From NCBI GenBank assembly GCA_029976025.1, contig JARKNX010000138.1, forward strand, positions 1 to 59,231: a DNA stretch of 59,231 nucleotides, read 5' to 3'. The translations under genes and the position numbers were made by a program. Shown one piece after another: positions 45,348-54,122 of this stretch (position 1 is the first letter of the stretch; each line of letters starts with the position of its first letter). The stretch is from Aggregatilineales bacterium. Lineage in GTDB: Bacteria; Chloroflexota; Anaerolineae; Aggregatilineales; Ch27. The notes beneath the pieces were generated by a model. It had not been told where the DNA came from, did not search any database, and saw only the letters and a list, made by a program, of their open reading frames with translations.

Positions 45348-45376
45348 ACTGCGGGTCGCCCACGGCCCGCAGTTTT
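45348..45376 (+). terminator. Terminator of the tRNA transcript
   Basis: Eight-bp perfect stem ACTGCGGG/CCCGCAGT with ten-base loop, then TTTG, five bases past the tRNA 3' end. Confidence 0.8.
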
Positions 45377-45439
45377 GTATCACCCACCGCCCCGCAGCAA
45401 AATTTAGAAATAATTTCTTCCACCGGCCCGGGCAGTCCC

Positions 45440-45445
45440 TATAAT
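45440..45445 (+). promoter_or_regulatory. -10 element (TATAAT) of the 45533 gene
   Basis: Perfect TATAAT 88 bases before the ATG. At 17-base spacing the -35 would be CTTCCA, weak. Confidence 0.5.
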
Positions 45446-45532
45446 AAAGACACAGTCATTACGGGCTTAACTTCAGTAATCCCTATACGGTAGCACAAGC
45501 ATAACCTGTCGGAATCCCGATCTGGAGGCTTT

Positions 45533-47689
45533 ATGAGACGACATTCCCTGCGCACCATCACCGTCATACTCTGTCTGCTTGCGCTGACAGCCCTGCCGCT
45601 CGGCCTGGCCCTGGCCGACGGCGATCCGACCGGCGATACGCCAGCCGATGTCCCGCCTACCGCGCCGCCGCCAGCAGAGACTGAGCCAGCCGCGGCGGCG
45701 GAATCCGCCCCGGAGGCTGCCAGCGCCGATCAGGCTCAGGTGGAACAGATTTCGGAAGAGCAAGCTCCAGCAGAGGTTCCAGCGGAAGCCGCCGGCTTTG
45801 AAGAATCTCCGGCGGAGCCTGCTGTGGAAGCCCCGGGCGCTGAGTCGCCGCCCGAAGCCGCCCCGGCCGGGCCGGCGCCCGCGGAAGAAATCCCGGACGA
45901 TGTGTCGCCCGCCGAGATTCTGGCCGCGGCCAGGGCGGAGGAAGTAACCCTGAACGTCGTGGACGAAAACGGCGCGCCCCTGCCCCTGGTGACTATTGAA
46001 GCGGCCGAGGCACTCACCAGCGCCGGGAGCGACCCGTATTTCTGGGACGGGACGCAGTACGTGGGCTATTCGGCCAGCGGGGTCTGCCCGCCGGTCGTGA
46101 GCGTATGCAATACCACACCCACGCCGGTGCAGGCTGCGATTGACGCCGCGCCGAACGGCGCTACCATCACGATTGAGGCCGGGGTGTACACCGAGCAGGT
46201 GGTTGTCGATAACAAGGCGATCACGCTGGAAGGTCAGTTGGGGGCCGTGATCCGCTCGCCAGTCTCGCTGGCGACGACCTTCACCGCCGGCGGCAATCCG
46301 TACCGGCCGATCATCACCGCCCGCAACAATGCCACCCTGACTGTCCGCAACCTGACTGTGGACGGCGCGGGCGAGGGCAACGGCGACTACCGCTTCACCG
46401 GCATTGCCTTTTATAACGCTGGCGGCGCGGTGGAGAACACGGCTATCCTCGATGTCCGCGAGACGCCGTTGAGCGGCACTCAGCACGGCGTCGGCATCTA
46501 CGCCTATAACACCGATGGCACGGCCCGCACGATCGATATCACCGGCAATACCATCAGCGGCTACCAGAAGAACGGCATGGCCCTTTCCGGCGCCGGCCTG
46601 ACCGTCAACGTGGACGGCAACACCGTGACCGGCGCTGGCCCGATGGGCCTGGGGCTGCCCGCGCAAAACGGCATTCAGATCAGCCTCGGCGCGACCGGCT
46701 CGGTGACCAACAACACCGTCAGCGGCAACCAGTACACCGCTTCCGGCACTCTGGCGACCGACATCCTGCTCTATCAGGCCAGCGGCACGGTGACTGTCTC
46801 CGGCAACACGTTGAGCAACACCAACGCCGGCGTCTACAGCTACCAGACCGCTGCCATCATCACCGGCAATACGATCACGGGCGCCGACTATGCCGGCATT
46901 GTCATGAGCGAGAATCCGGCCCCGGCCACTGTCAGCAACAACACCGTGACCGGCAGTGGCATCGGCATCGAACTTTACAATGGCGACGCGACCATCAGCG
47001 GCAATACGATCAGCGGCAACGGACGGGGCATTATAGCCAGCTACGGCGCGGCCCAGATCACCGGCAACACGATCACCGGCAACGCGGGCGAAGGCGTGCT
47101 CGTCGATGACCCGGCCAGCGCCGCGCACGGCAACACGATCACCGGCAACGGGCGCGGCGTCGTGTACAACACGTCGCGCGGGCTGGGCGGCGACGTGGAC
47201 GCGACCGGCAACTGGTGGGGCGACCCGAACGGCCCCTTCCACCCGCTCACCAACCCGACGGCGACCGGCGATGAGGTCAGCGACCACGTCCTCTACGACC
47301 CCTGGCTGACCGCCGGACCGGTCGGCCCGACGGCGGGCGACCCCTTCTGGACGGACGCCGTCTGCACCGATATCGTGCATCTGGCTGTCTTCCGCGAGCG
47401 AGCCGAGCCTTACCACGCCTTCCACGCCTACCTGATTGACCCGCGCGGGCGCGGCTCTTACCTGGCGCCGTATCTGATCAGCGACCTGCGCGCCTTCCGC
47501 GCGGCCCATTACGAGGACGCCGCCGGGACCGCCCCGCTGTTCGGGACGATGACCGCCGAGAACGGCCTGACCACGATGAGCCTGAGCTACCTGCCCCGTC
47601 AGGACCGCTGGATGTTCACCCTGTGGCGGGCGGATTATATGCCGGACGAACAGCCATACCGGATTGTGTGCAGCCTGCTGGTGCAGTAG
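45533..47689 (+). CDS. Secreted beta-helix surface protein with Pro/Ala/Glu-rich N-terminal region
   Basis: 718 residues; GGAGG four bases upstream of the ATG. Signal peptide about 7-28 (LALADG). Residues 30-135 are low-complexity P/A/E (PPTAPPPAETEPAAAAES), likely an extended wall-spanning stalk. From about 195 (PVQAAIDAAPNGATITIEAG) a right-handed beta-helix runs to about 560, with many coils of the type GNTITG/NNTVSG. A C-terminal globular domain with two Cys (DAVCTDIVHLAVF; YRIVCSLLVQ) follows. Probably an adhesin or glycan-binding protein; no catalytic set found. Confidence 0.8.
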   Translation: MRRHSLRTITVILCLLALTALPLGLALADGDPTGDTPADVPPTAPPPAETEPAAAAESAPEAASADQAQVEQISEEQAPAEVPAEAAGFEESPAEPAVEAPGAESPPEAAPAGPAPAEEIPDDVSPAEILAAARAEEVTLNVVDENGAPLPLVTIEAAEALTSAGSDPYFWDGTQYVGYSASGVCPPVVSVCNTTPTPVQAAIDAAPNGATITIEAGVYTEQVVVDNKAITLEGQLGAVIRSPVSLATTFTAGGNPYRPIITARNNATLTVRNLTVDGAGEGNGDYRFTGIAFYNAGGAVENTAILDVRETPLSGTQHGVGIYAYNTDGTARTIDITGNTISGYQKNGMALSGAGLTVNVDGNTVTGAGPMGLGLPAQNGIQISLGATGSVTNNTVSGNQYTASGTLATDILLYQASGTVTVSGNTLSNTNAGVYSYQTAAIITGNTITGADYAGIVMSENPAPATVSNNTVTGSGIGIELYNGDATISGNTISGNGRGIIASYGAAQITGNTITGNAGEGVLVDDPASAAHGNTITGNGRGVVYNTSRGLGGDVDATGNWWGDPNGPFHPLTNPTATGDEVSDHVLYDPWLTAGPVGPTAGDPFWTDAVCTDIVHLAVFRERAEPYHAFHAYLIDPRGRGSYLAPYLISDLRAFRAAHYEDAAGTAPLFGTMTAENGLTTMSLSYLPRQDRWMFTLWRADYMPDEQPYRIVCSLLVQ

Positions 47690-47707
47690 GCTGCACCCTT
47701 TCCTCCT

Positions 47708-48109
47708 TTATTTATGTGCCGGCGGGAAGGTTGAGGATGGGGGCGCCCCGCCGCCCCGTACCACCAGATCGCGCAGGTGGGCGAAGGCGCGCATTATCTC
47801 ACGCCGGAAGGCCGGCGCCTCCATCCCCTCGGCCAGGGCGATCAGCTCTTCCTGCCCCAGGCGGAAAAACGGCAGCAGATCCCGGTCGCGATCCGCCCGC
47901 TGAGTGTCGGTCAGCGCCGCCGGATCGTGGGCGCGGACGGCGGCGGCCGCCCGCCCCTGCTCGTCCGGGGTGACGCCGTCGGTCAGATGCACCGTGATGG
48001 CGCGCCCATCGAAACTAAGCCCCAGATAGGTATCCTTCAAGGCAGCCTGCAGATCGGCATGCAGCCGGTCCGGGTTGAGGTCAGGCCGCTCAATTCGCAC
48101 TTCGATCAT
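47708..48109 (-). CDS. Hypothetical protein, possible phage-type neighbour of 48119 gene
   Basis: 133 residues, AGGAGG upstream of ATG 48109. Starts with an extended beta region (IEVRIERPDLNPDRLHADLQ) and continues as helices. No recognised domain. It follows the 48119-48631 gene by nine bases in the same direction, and such small gene pairs are common in tail regions of phages, but there is no other phage gene here. Confidence 0.5.
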   Translation of the reverse strand: MIEVRIERPDLNPDRLHADLQAALKDTYLGLSFDGRAITVHLTDGVTPDEQGRAAAAVRAHDPAALTDTQRADRDRDLLPFFRLGQEELIALAEGMEAPAFRREIMRAFAHLRDLVVRGGGAPPSSTFPPAHK

Positions 48110-48118
48110 GACCGCCTC

Positions 48119-48631
48119 CTAAAGCTCAATCGCGGCGAACTGTATCGGGTTGTAGAAGGTCTGCGCCAGCAGGTAAATCGTCCCGCTGCTGCTCGCCGCC
48201 CACTGCAGGACGAAGGTGTGCGTCCCGGCCTCCAGGCCGTTCACCAGCAGGCTGAAGGCGGCGGGCCGGCCATCCGCGGGGGCCGTCCCCAGGCCGCCGA
48301 ACTGCAGCAGCCCCAGCGGAGTCCCGGCGTGGCGCGTCCCATCTATCGCAACATCCAGATACGCCCGCACGCTGGTCACCGAGCCGTACACGCACCCGGA
48401 AAAGATGACAAGCACCGGCCCGCCGTGCGTGGTCAGGCTGAGGCTCAGATTCGTGCTGTCCACATCAACAAACGTTGTGCTGGTGGTGAGGTAGGAGCTG
48501 GCGGCCGTGCGCAGGATGCGCTGATGGCTGGGATCAAGCAGGTATTCGATATTGCCGCGTAGCGCCTCCATGTCGGCTTCGGTGACCAGATCGCCGGTCG
48601 CCAGGCTGCGCATCGTGGTCCAGTCGGGCAT
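48119..48631 (-). CDS. Hypothetical protein, phage-tail-like
   Basis: 170 residues from ATG 48631; AAAGGAG six bases upstream. The start MPDWTTMRSLATGDLVTEAD, with GNIEYLLDP, followed by a beta-rich jelly-roll-like part (LSLTTHGGPVLVIFSG; VDSTNLSLSL) resembles tail-associated or capsid-decoration proteins seen in phages of such hosts. Similarity is by appearance only. Confidence 0.5.
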   Translation of the reverse strand: MPDWTTMRSLATGDLVTEADMEALRGNIEYLLDPSHQRILRTAASSYLTTSTTFVDVDSTNLSLSLTTHGGPVLVIFSGCVYGSVTSVRAYLDVAIDGTRHAGTPLGLLQFGGLGTAPADGRPAAFSLLVNGLEAGTHTFVLQWAASSSGTIYLLAQTFYNPIQFAAIEL

Positions 48632-48870
48632 AGGATCTCCTTTCTGTTTTTGTGCCGTCACCCCACCGTAGCACAGACTGTCGCGCGGCGGGGGCACAAA
48701 TATGGCCGTTCCGGGTACAGCGCCCGGAAGCTGGAGGTCGGGCCATAACGCGCCTGAAAGGGCAAAAATCGCCGCGGGGGTGCTGGTCAGGGGCCGTTAT
48801 TTTGCGGTATGCTGATAACAGGTCGATAGCTCACAGGGGCGGCCCTGATTTTTATGGAGAGACGCAGCGC

Positions 48871-50910
48871 ATGGAAGACGCCCGGCAATCACGCGAAGAG
48901 CTGATAGCAGAGTTGACTTCTCTGCGCCAGCGTGTGGCCGACCTGGAGGAAGCCAATGCGGCGTCTGGCGAAGATGTCTGCCGCCTGCCGTTCCTGCAGA
49001 CCTTCCCTTTCGGCGTCCACTGCTACAACCTGATGCCGGACGGGCGGCTGATCTTCTCCGGGGCCAACCCGGCGGCTGATCATATCCTCGGCGTGGACAA
49101 CAGCCAGTTTGTCGGCAGGACAATCGAGGAAGCCTTCCCCCCGCTGGCCAGGACCGAAATCCCCGCCCGCTACCGGGATGTCGCCGCCGGAGCCTCCCCC
49201 TGGTATGGGGAGCAGATATCCTACCAGGACGAAAAAATCGCCGGGGCCTTCGAGGTGCACGCCTGGCAGGTCGCGCCGGGCCGGATGGCGGCCGCCTTCC
49301 GGAGCATCTTCGAACGGAAAATGCTTGAGGAAGACCTGCGCTGTTACCGGGACAGCCTGGAAGCGCTGGTCAGCGAGCAGCACTCCGAGCTGAAGCGGAC
49401 CAGCCGGGAGTATGAGCAGGTTCAGATCGCGCTGAACCGCGAAAGCCGGATTCTGCACAGCCTGATCGCTCTCAACCCGTACAGCATTGCCATATACGAT
49501 ATCGACGGCCGATTTGTCCGGGGCAACCAGGCGTACATGGACCTGTTCAAAGCCGAACCATCGCCGGGATATTCCCTGTTCACCGAGCCATCTCTGATTG
49601 AGCGCTTCCCGGATGAGCTGCGCCGGCTGCAGGATGGCGCGACAGTCGATTTCTCCGAAGGCTGGTACAGCGCCCATATGATCAACCCGGACCTGCCCAA
49701 AGACTACGCCCTGGTGCGGGCCAAAGGATTCCCGATCAAGGATGCGGAAGGCAGGCCGGAATTTTTCGTCATCATCCACGAGAACATCACCGACCGCTGG
49801 CTGGCCGAGCAAGCCCTTCGCGAGAGCGAGGAGCGCTTCCGCCGCATGGCGGAGCAGATTCAGGACGGGCTGACCATTGTCGAGAACAATACGATCACGT
49901 ATGTGAATCAGAAGGCGCTGGATATCTTCGGCGTGACCAGGGAACGGTTCGTAAACATGAGCGTCCTGGAGCTTGTCGTCCCGGAAGAGCGGGAGCAGGT
50001 CCGCCAGCAGCGGCGGGAAATCGAGGAGGCCGGCTGGGACGGCAGAGAGATAGAGTACTGGATTATACGGCCGGACGGCGCCCGCCGCTGCATCCAGAGT
50101 CGCTATTCGGCCAGCCGCCGCGATGGGGAGATCGTCGGCCGCTACGTGGTCACCACCGACATCACCGAGCGCAAAACGGATGAGCAGGCCCTTCAGGAAG
50201 CCTACCAGCAGCTTCAGACGCTGGACCGGCTCAAGAACGAATTCATCGCCAGCATCTCCCACGAGCTGCGCACGCCGCTGACCAACCTGCGCCTGTACCA
50301 TCACCTGCTGACCGCCCGGCCCGATCATCTGGCCAGCTACACCCAGGTGCTGGGGCAGGAGATCAACCGCCTGGAAAATCTGGTGGAAAGCGTGTTTTAC
50401 CTGTCGCGGCTGGAACGCGGCGATATTGAGTTCACCCCGGAGAACAGAGATCTCAACACCGTCGCCGGGCCGATAGTCGCCGGGCACATGGAGGAGGCCG
50501 CCGGGCGCGGCCTGACGCTCACCTTCAGCGGCGCGCCGGACCTGCCCGCCGTCCGGATCGACGCCACGCTGATGCAGCGCCTGATCAGCATCCTGCTCAC
50601 TAACGCCCTGCTGTATACCCCCGCCGGCGGCGCGGTGCATGTTCACACCCATATCCGGAGCAGCGACGGAATCAGGCGGGTCGGGCTGAGCATCCGGGAT
50701 ACCGGGCCGGGCATTCTGCCGACGGAGATGCCGCGCCTGTTCGAGCGCTTTTTCCGCGGGCAGGCCTCGCTGGATACGGGCACGCCGGGCGCCGGGCTGG
50801 GGCTGGCCATCACCCGCCAGATTATTGAGCGACATCGCGGCTACATTGATGTGCTCTCCCAGGCGGGGAAAGGGACAACCTTCACTGTCTGGCTGCCGGA
50901 AGCGGTTTGA
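48871..50910 (+). CDS. PAS-domain sensor histidine kinase
   Basis: 679 residues from ATG 48871 (GGAGAG upstream). N-terminal coiled coil (EELIAELTSLRQRVADLEE), then three PAS regions (about 40-150, 195-310, 322-440; e.g. NPYSIAIYDIDGRFVRGN, DGLTIVENNTITYVN), HisKA with the phospho-acceptor His near 463 (SISHELRTPLTN), and an ATPase domain (N box in LLTNALLYTPAGG, G1 IRDTGPGIL, G2 GAGLGLAI). No membrane helix, so it probably senses a cytosolic cue. No response regulator gene lies beside it. Confidence 0.93.
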   Translation: MEDARQSREELIAELTSLRQRVADLEEANAASGEDVCRLPFLQTFPFGVHCYNLMPDGRLIFSGANPAADHILGVDNSQFVGRTIEEAFPPLARTEIPARYRDVAAGASPWYGEQISYQDEKIAGAFEVHAWQVAPGRMAAAFRSIFERKMLEEDLRCYRDSLEALVSEQHSELKRTSREYEQVQIALNRESRILHSLIALNPYSIAIYDIDGRFVRGNQAYMDLFKAEPSPGYSLFTEPSLIERFPDELRRLQDGATVDFSEGWYSAHMINPDLPKDYALVRAKGFPIKDAEGRPEFFVIIHENITDRWLAEQALRESEERFRRMAEQIQDGLTIVENNTITYVNQKALDIFGVTRERFVNMSVLELVVPEEREQVRQQRREIEEAGWDGREIEYWIIRPDGARRCIQSRYSASRRDGEIVGRYVVTTDITERKTDEQALQEAYQQLQTLDRLKNEFIASISHELRTPLTNLRLYHHLLTARPDHLASYTQVLGQEINRLENLVESVFYLSRLERGDIEFTPENRDLNTVAGPIVAGHMEEAAGRGLTLTFSGAPDLPAVRIDATLMQRLISILLTNALLYTPAGGAVHVHTHIRSSDGIRRVGLSIRDTGPGILPTEMPRLFERFFRGQASLDTGTPGAGLGLAITRQIIERHRGYIDVLSQAGKGTTFTVWLPEAV

Positions 50911-51016
50911 GGCGGGAGCAGGGAACAGGCGGCAGGGAAAGGATAGCAGCGCGGTTATCGGGGGCGGGATGAGGGCGACGTGCCCCGGCCCGATCTGCCG
51001 CCACGCGGACATTGTG

Positions 51017-51038
51017 CGGGCGTTCAATTGAACGCCCG
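51017..51038. repeat. 22-bp perfect palindrome between convergent genes
   Basis: CGGGCGTTCAA followed directly by its complement. Lies between the stops of the sensor kinase (+) and the lipoprotein (-), so may serve as a bidirectional terminator, though no T tract follows. Confidence 0.65.
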
Positions 51039-51074
51039 GTTCGACTCCGCCCCCCCGCTCCCCGCTATGCCCCT

Positions 51075-51629
51075 CTACCCTGGCGCGGGGCTGGCCGTCG
51101 CCGGGACGCCGGGCGTGACATCCGGGGCCAGCACGAGCTGATCCTGGCGGGCCTCGGCAGCCCTCCGTTCGTCCTGCATCACCACATCGTAGAGCGTAGA
51201 CCGACCGTCAAAGCGGGAGGCGCTGAGGCGGACGCGCGACCCGGCCGGGATCGGCCCGACATCTTCCGTGGTCAGCAGCGGGTAGCCCGCCAGCCCAATA
51301 TAGGCGCCAAAGGCGGGGGTGGGCGTCGGCCCCGGCGTGACGTCCGGAGCGAAGGCAAGCTGGCGCGCCTCCACCTCCACCGGCGTCTGGTCATCGCTCG
51401 CCGCAACGGCGAAGACCACGCTGCCGGTCGTGCTGTAGGTCGCATAGCTGATGCGCACCCGCGTGCCGGCGGGAATAGGGCCGACAGCCTCGGTGGTGAC
51501 GAGCAGGTAGCCCATCCCGATATAGGGGCCGAAGTCCGGCGTCGGCGGAGTCGCGCCCGGAATCGGACCGGCGCAGGCCGTCAGCAGGAGCAGCAGCCCC
51601 AGCCCCGCCCACATCCGTTTTGTCCACAT
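51075..51629 (-). CDS. Lipoprotein with two tandem repeat units
   Basis: 184 residues from ATG 51629 (GGGTGAG upstream; GTG 51638 also open). Lipobox LLTAC. Two homologous units of about 60 residues: first GPIPAGTRVRISYATYSTTG, second GPIPAGSRVRLSASRFDG, each preceded by FGPYIGMGY/FGAYIGLAG and followed by an APDVTPG tail. Probably an extracellular lipid-anchored beta-rich module; function unknown. Confidence 0.75.
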   Translation of the reverse strand: MWTKRMWAGLGLLLLLTACAGPIPGATPPTPDFGPYIGMGYLLVTTEAVGPIPAGTRVRISYATYSTTGSVVFAVAASDDQTPVEVEARQLAFAPDVTPGPTPTPAFGAYIGLAGYPLLTTEDVGPIPAGSRVRLSASRFDGRSTLYDVVMQDERRAAEARQDQLVLAPDVTPGVPATASPAPG

Positions 51630-51665
51630 GGCGCTCACCCTTTGCTGGCGGGATTAGCCGCGCTG

Positions 51666-51851
51666 TTACCGGCTTCCACGTTCGCCGGAGTCATCCCCCG
51701 AAACAGGAGCCGTGTCGTCCTGCTGCCCCCCGCGATCGTGCGGCCCGGCATCTGTGCCAGACGGCTTGCTCGCTTTTTTGTCGGAGCCGCCGAACAGGTA
51801 CAACACAAAGGTCAGCACTGCGTCAAAGAAGCCAAAAAGAAGATTATCCAT
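51666..51851 (-). CDS. Small membrane-anchored protein
   Basis: 61 residues from ATG 51851. One N-terminal hydrophobic helix (LLFGFFDAVLTFVLYLFGG) followed by a charged, disordered tail (KKASKPSGTDAGPHDRGG). Ribosome site weak. No family recognised. It lies just upstream of the lipoprotein in the same direction. Confidence 0.5.
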   Translation of the reverse strand: MDNLLFGFFDAVLTFVLYLFGGSDKKASKPSGTDAGPHDRGGQQDDTAPVSGDDSGERGSR

Positions 51852-51977
51852 GGACACACCACCCCGACTCACCAGCTGAAGAATCTACCATCCCGATTAT
51901 AGAGATAGATCGAAGCAAGTGATCAGGGCGGCGTCGGCGGTGAAGAGACTCCACCAGCCAGGCCGAGCCGGAACCGA

Positions 51978-52814
51978 TCACTCCTCTCCTCTGTAGATCA
52001 CCCGGCGCTCACAGGACGCCGGCGCCCCGCCGTCCGCTCCGGTGACGACCAGCCGCAGGGCGTAGAGGCCGGCGAGGGCATCCCCCGGCAGGCGCACCTG
52101 CGCCAGTACGCTGCCGCTCACGGCGCCCCCGGCAGACTCGCCGGCCGCCCGCCAGGTCGGGGCACGCAAAGTCTCCCCCGTCCCCAGGTAGGCCCACTCC
52201 ACCCGGTACGGGCCGGCGGCGGTCCCTCTGATCGAGAAGGCCGCCGGGATGGCATCGCCGTCTGAGGGGGATGCGATCCGCGCCCGCGGATCGGCGCAGG
52301 CCGCCGGCGGCTGGGCGGCCCGCCCCAGCCAGTTGTTGATCATCAGCGTCGCCACCGGCATAGTCAGGAGGGCCAGGATCAGGATCAGGTAGATCGAGCC
52401 GAACGGCCCGCGCAGCAGCGCCCGCAGCGGAGCCAGCGGCCCGGTCCGGCTGAACTCCGGGCTGGGTGGCGGAGGCGGGGCGCGGCGCGCCCAGTCGGCG
52501 TAGGACCAGGCAGGCTGGGCGTAGCGGACGCTCTCCGCGCCCGGCGGGCCGCTCCGCGCCGCGGTGTGGCGGACATGCGGCCAGCGCAGATCGTCGTAAT
52601 CGTGACGGCGGGCCGGATCGCTCAGGATATCATAGGCTTCGCTGATCTGTTGAAAGGTCGCTGTCGCCCAGTCCAGCCGATCGGGGTTGCGGTCGGGGTG
52701 GCACTCTTTGGCCAGCCGGCGATAGGCGCGCTGAATCTCGGCGGCGCTGGCACCAGCCGGCACACCGAGAATCGCGTAGTAATCGCGTTCGGGGTCGTAA
52801 CGAATTCGAGGCAT
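51978..52814 (-). CDS. J-domain (DnaJ-like) membrane protein
   Basis: 278 residues. Residues 10-75 form a J domain (YYAILGVPAGASAAEIQRAY, HPD at 39-41, ISEAYDILSDPARRHDYDD). A linker leads to a membrane helix (about 135-155, IYLILILALLTMPVATLMI) and an extracytoplasmic Ig-like part with two Cys (AACADPRARIASPSDGD; PASCERRVIYRG). Likely recruits DnaK at the membrane; the exposed domain is unusual for a co-chaperone. Confidence 0.85.
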   Translation of the reverse strand: MPRIRYDPERDYYAILGVPAGASAAEIQRAYRRLAKECHPDRNPDRLDWATATFQQISEAYDILSDPARRHDYDDLRWPHVRHTAARSGPPGAESVRYAQPAWSYADWARRAPPPPPSPEFSRTGPLAPLRALLRGPFGSIYLILILALLTMPVATLMINNWLGRAAQPPAACADPRARIASPSDGDAIPAAFSIRGTAAGPYRVEWAYLGTGETLRAPTWRAAGESAGGAVSGSVLAQVRLPGDALAGLYALRLVVTGADGGAPASCERRVIYRGEE

Positions 52815-52852
52815 GGCAGGTCATCGCACCGGCGGCGAAAATCAGGCCGGAC

Positions 52853-53860
52853 TCAGTCCTCCCGGTCGCCGGACTGGTGCTCAATCTTATCCAGTTGAGC
52901 GGTGTCTACCTGCATTATGAGCAGCCCGCACACGCGACAGACCTGAGCCTCCACTTCCACCAGCCGGCGGAACGGCCGCAGGGCGCGGTGCAGGCGGCCC
53001 ATCGACAGGCCGGCCGGTTTGAAATACGCCGGGCGGAACCTGGTCCCGTAGGTGATCACGCTCCCGCTGCCGAAGTCTGTGCTGCCGCAGCGGGGACAGA
53101 CGCCGGGCGCGGGATGATCGGCGGCCACATACGCCGGCCCGGGCGCTGCCGCGTCCACTGCTGCGGCGGTCACCGGCTGGGTTTCTTCCTGATCGCGCCG
53201 GGCGAATACCGGCTCATCCATCGGAGCCGGCGGCAAGATCGCATTCGCCGCCCCGGACGACGGCGGCGGGGCGCTGCGGGGCACTTCGCCCGTCCCGGCG
53301 GCGACCTGGGCCAGCCAGTCCGGCGCGGACGGTCCCCCGGAGTCGAAGTCCACCGCGACCGGCTCCGGCAGCGGTGGGGCAGCCGGCGGTTCTTCTTCCG
53401 CTGCTTCAACCGGGTGAGGGTCCGGCGGCAGTTCTGCCGGGGCAGCTTCTGGCGGCTCGGGCGCCGCGATCGCGGCCTCAATTGCTTCAGCCGCCGGCCC
53501 GGGCTGAATCGCCGCTTCTGGCAAAGCTACAGCTTCCCGCGGGGACTCCGCTTCCGGCTGAGTCGCCGCTTCTGGCGCCTGCGCAGGTTCCGCCAGAGGC
53601 TCCGATTCCGGCAGAATCAGCGCCTCCGCCTCTGGCTCCGGCAGAGCTTCCGGCGGGGCCGCGGCTTCCGGCGCGGCGACCTCGATAATCGGCCGCTCAG
53701 GGGGGATCGGCGCCGCAGGGCGCTCGGTCAGCGGCGTGGCTTCCAGATGGGGTGCTTCCTCCAGCGCAGGAGGCGGGTCCGGGACAACCGGCTCCGGCGT
53801 GTAGCGCGGCGACTCCGGGAGTGGCATCTCCGGCTGGGGTGTGCTGGACATTTCGCTCAT
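52853..53860 (-). CDS. Pro/Ala/Glu-rich protein with C-terminal zinc ribbon
   Basis: 335 residues, GGGAG upstream. About 240 residues of low-complexity P/A/E sequence (PEAAAPPEALPEPEAEALIL) precede a compact end with two CxxC pairs (GVCPRCGSTDFGSGS; CRVCGLLIMQVD), the pattern of a zinc ribbon. The stretch between reads like a small beta domain. Role unknown; located 38 bases upstream of the J-domain gene, same direction. Confidence 0.7.
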   Translation of the reverse strand: MSEMSSTPQPEMPLPESPRYTPEPVVPDPPPALEEAPHLEATPLTERPAAPIPPERPIIEVAAPEAAAPPEALPEPEAEALILPESEPLAEPAQAPEAATQPEAESPREAVALPEAAIQPGPAAEAIEAAIAAPEPPEAAPAELPPDPHPVEAAEEEPPAAPPLPEPVAVDFDSGGPSAPDWLAQVAAGTGEVPRSAPPPSSGAANAILPPAPMDEPVFARRDQEETQPVTAAAVDAAAPGPAYVAADHPAPGVCPRCGSTDFGSGSVITYGTRFRPAYFKPAGLSMGRLHRALRPFRRLVEVEAQVCRVCGLLIMQVDTAQLDKIEHQSGDRED

Positions 53861-54122
53861 CGGGCAGCTCCCTTACCCTCGCGCGGCGGGCGCGGCTGGC
53901 ACGGGTCAGGACTGATTCAGGGTTACGCTCATTATACACAGGACAGACAAATTCGAAACCGGCCTCCGACCTCCGCGCTTCAGATTAGAGGACCATCATG
54001 CCGCACCCCTCTGTTTTTAGGGGGTCGTCAGCGCCGATCTTCTGGTATGATACGGGCCGGGTGCGCCGCTCTGTCTCTATACGTTGACTGCAGGCGCGCG
54101 CCCGAAGAGGAGAGAAGCGCAC

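Noticed and set aside
45671..45950. Tandem repeat or CRISPR-like array in P/A/E-coding DNA (also 53374-53690)
   Set aside because: Repetition is at the level of amino-acid composition; no constant repeat with regular spacers.
45473..47509. A 678-codon open frame antisense to the beta-helix protein
   Set aside because: Mirror of the sense codon pattern in GC-rich DNA; low-complexity A/G/R/V composition, no motifs, and the sense frame has a ribosome site, signal peptide and clear fold.
48889..51027. A 712-codon open frame antisense to the sensor kinase
   Set aside because: The kinase on the other strand has all H, N and G boxes; the antisense frame shows none.
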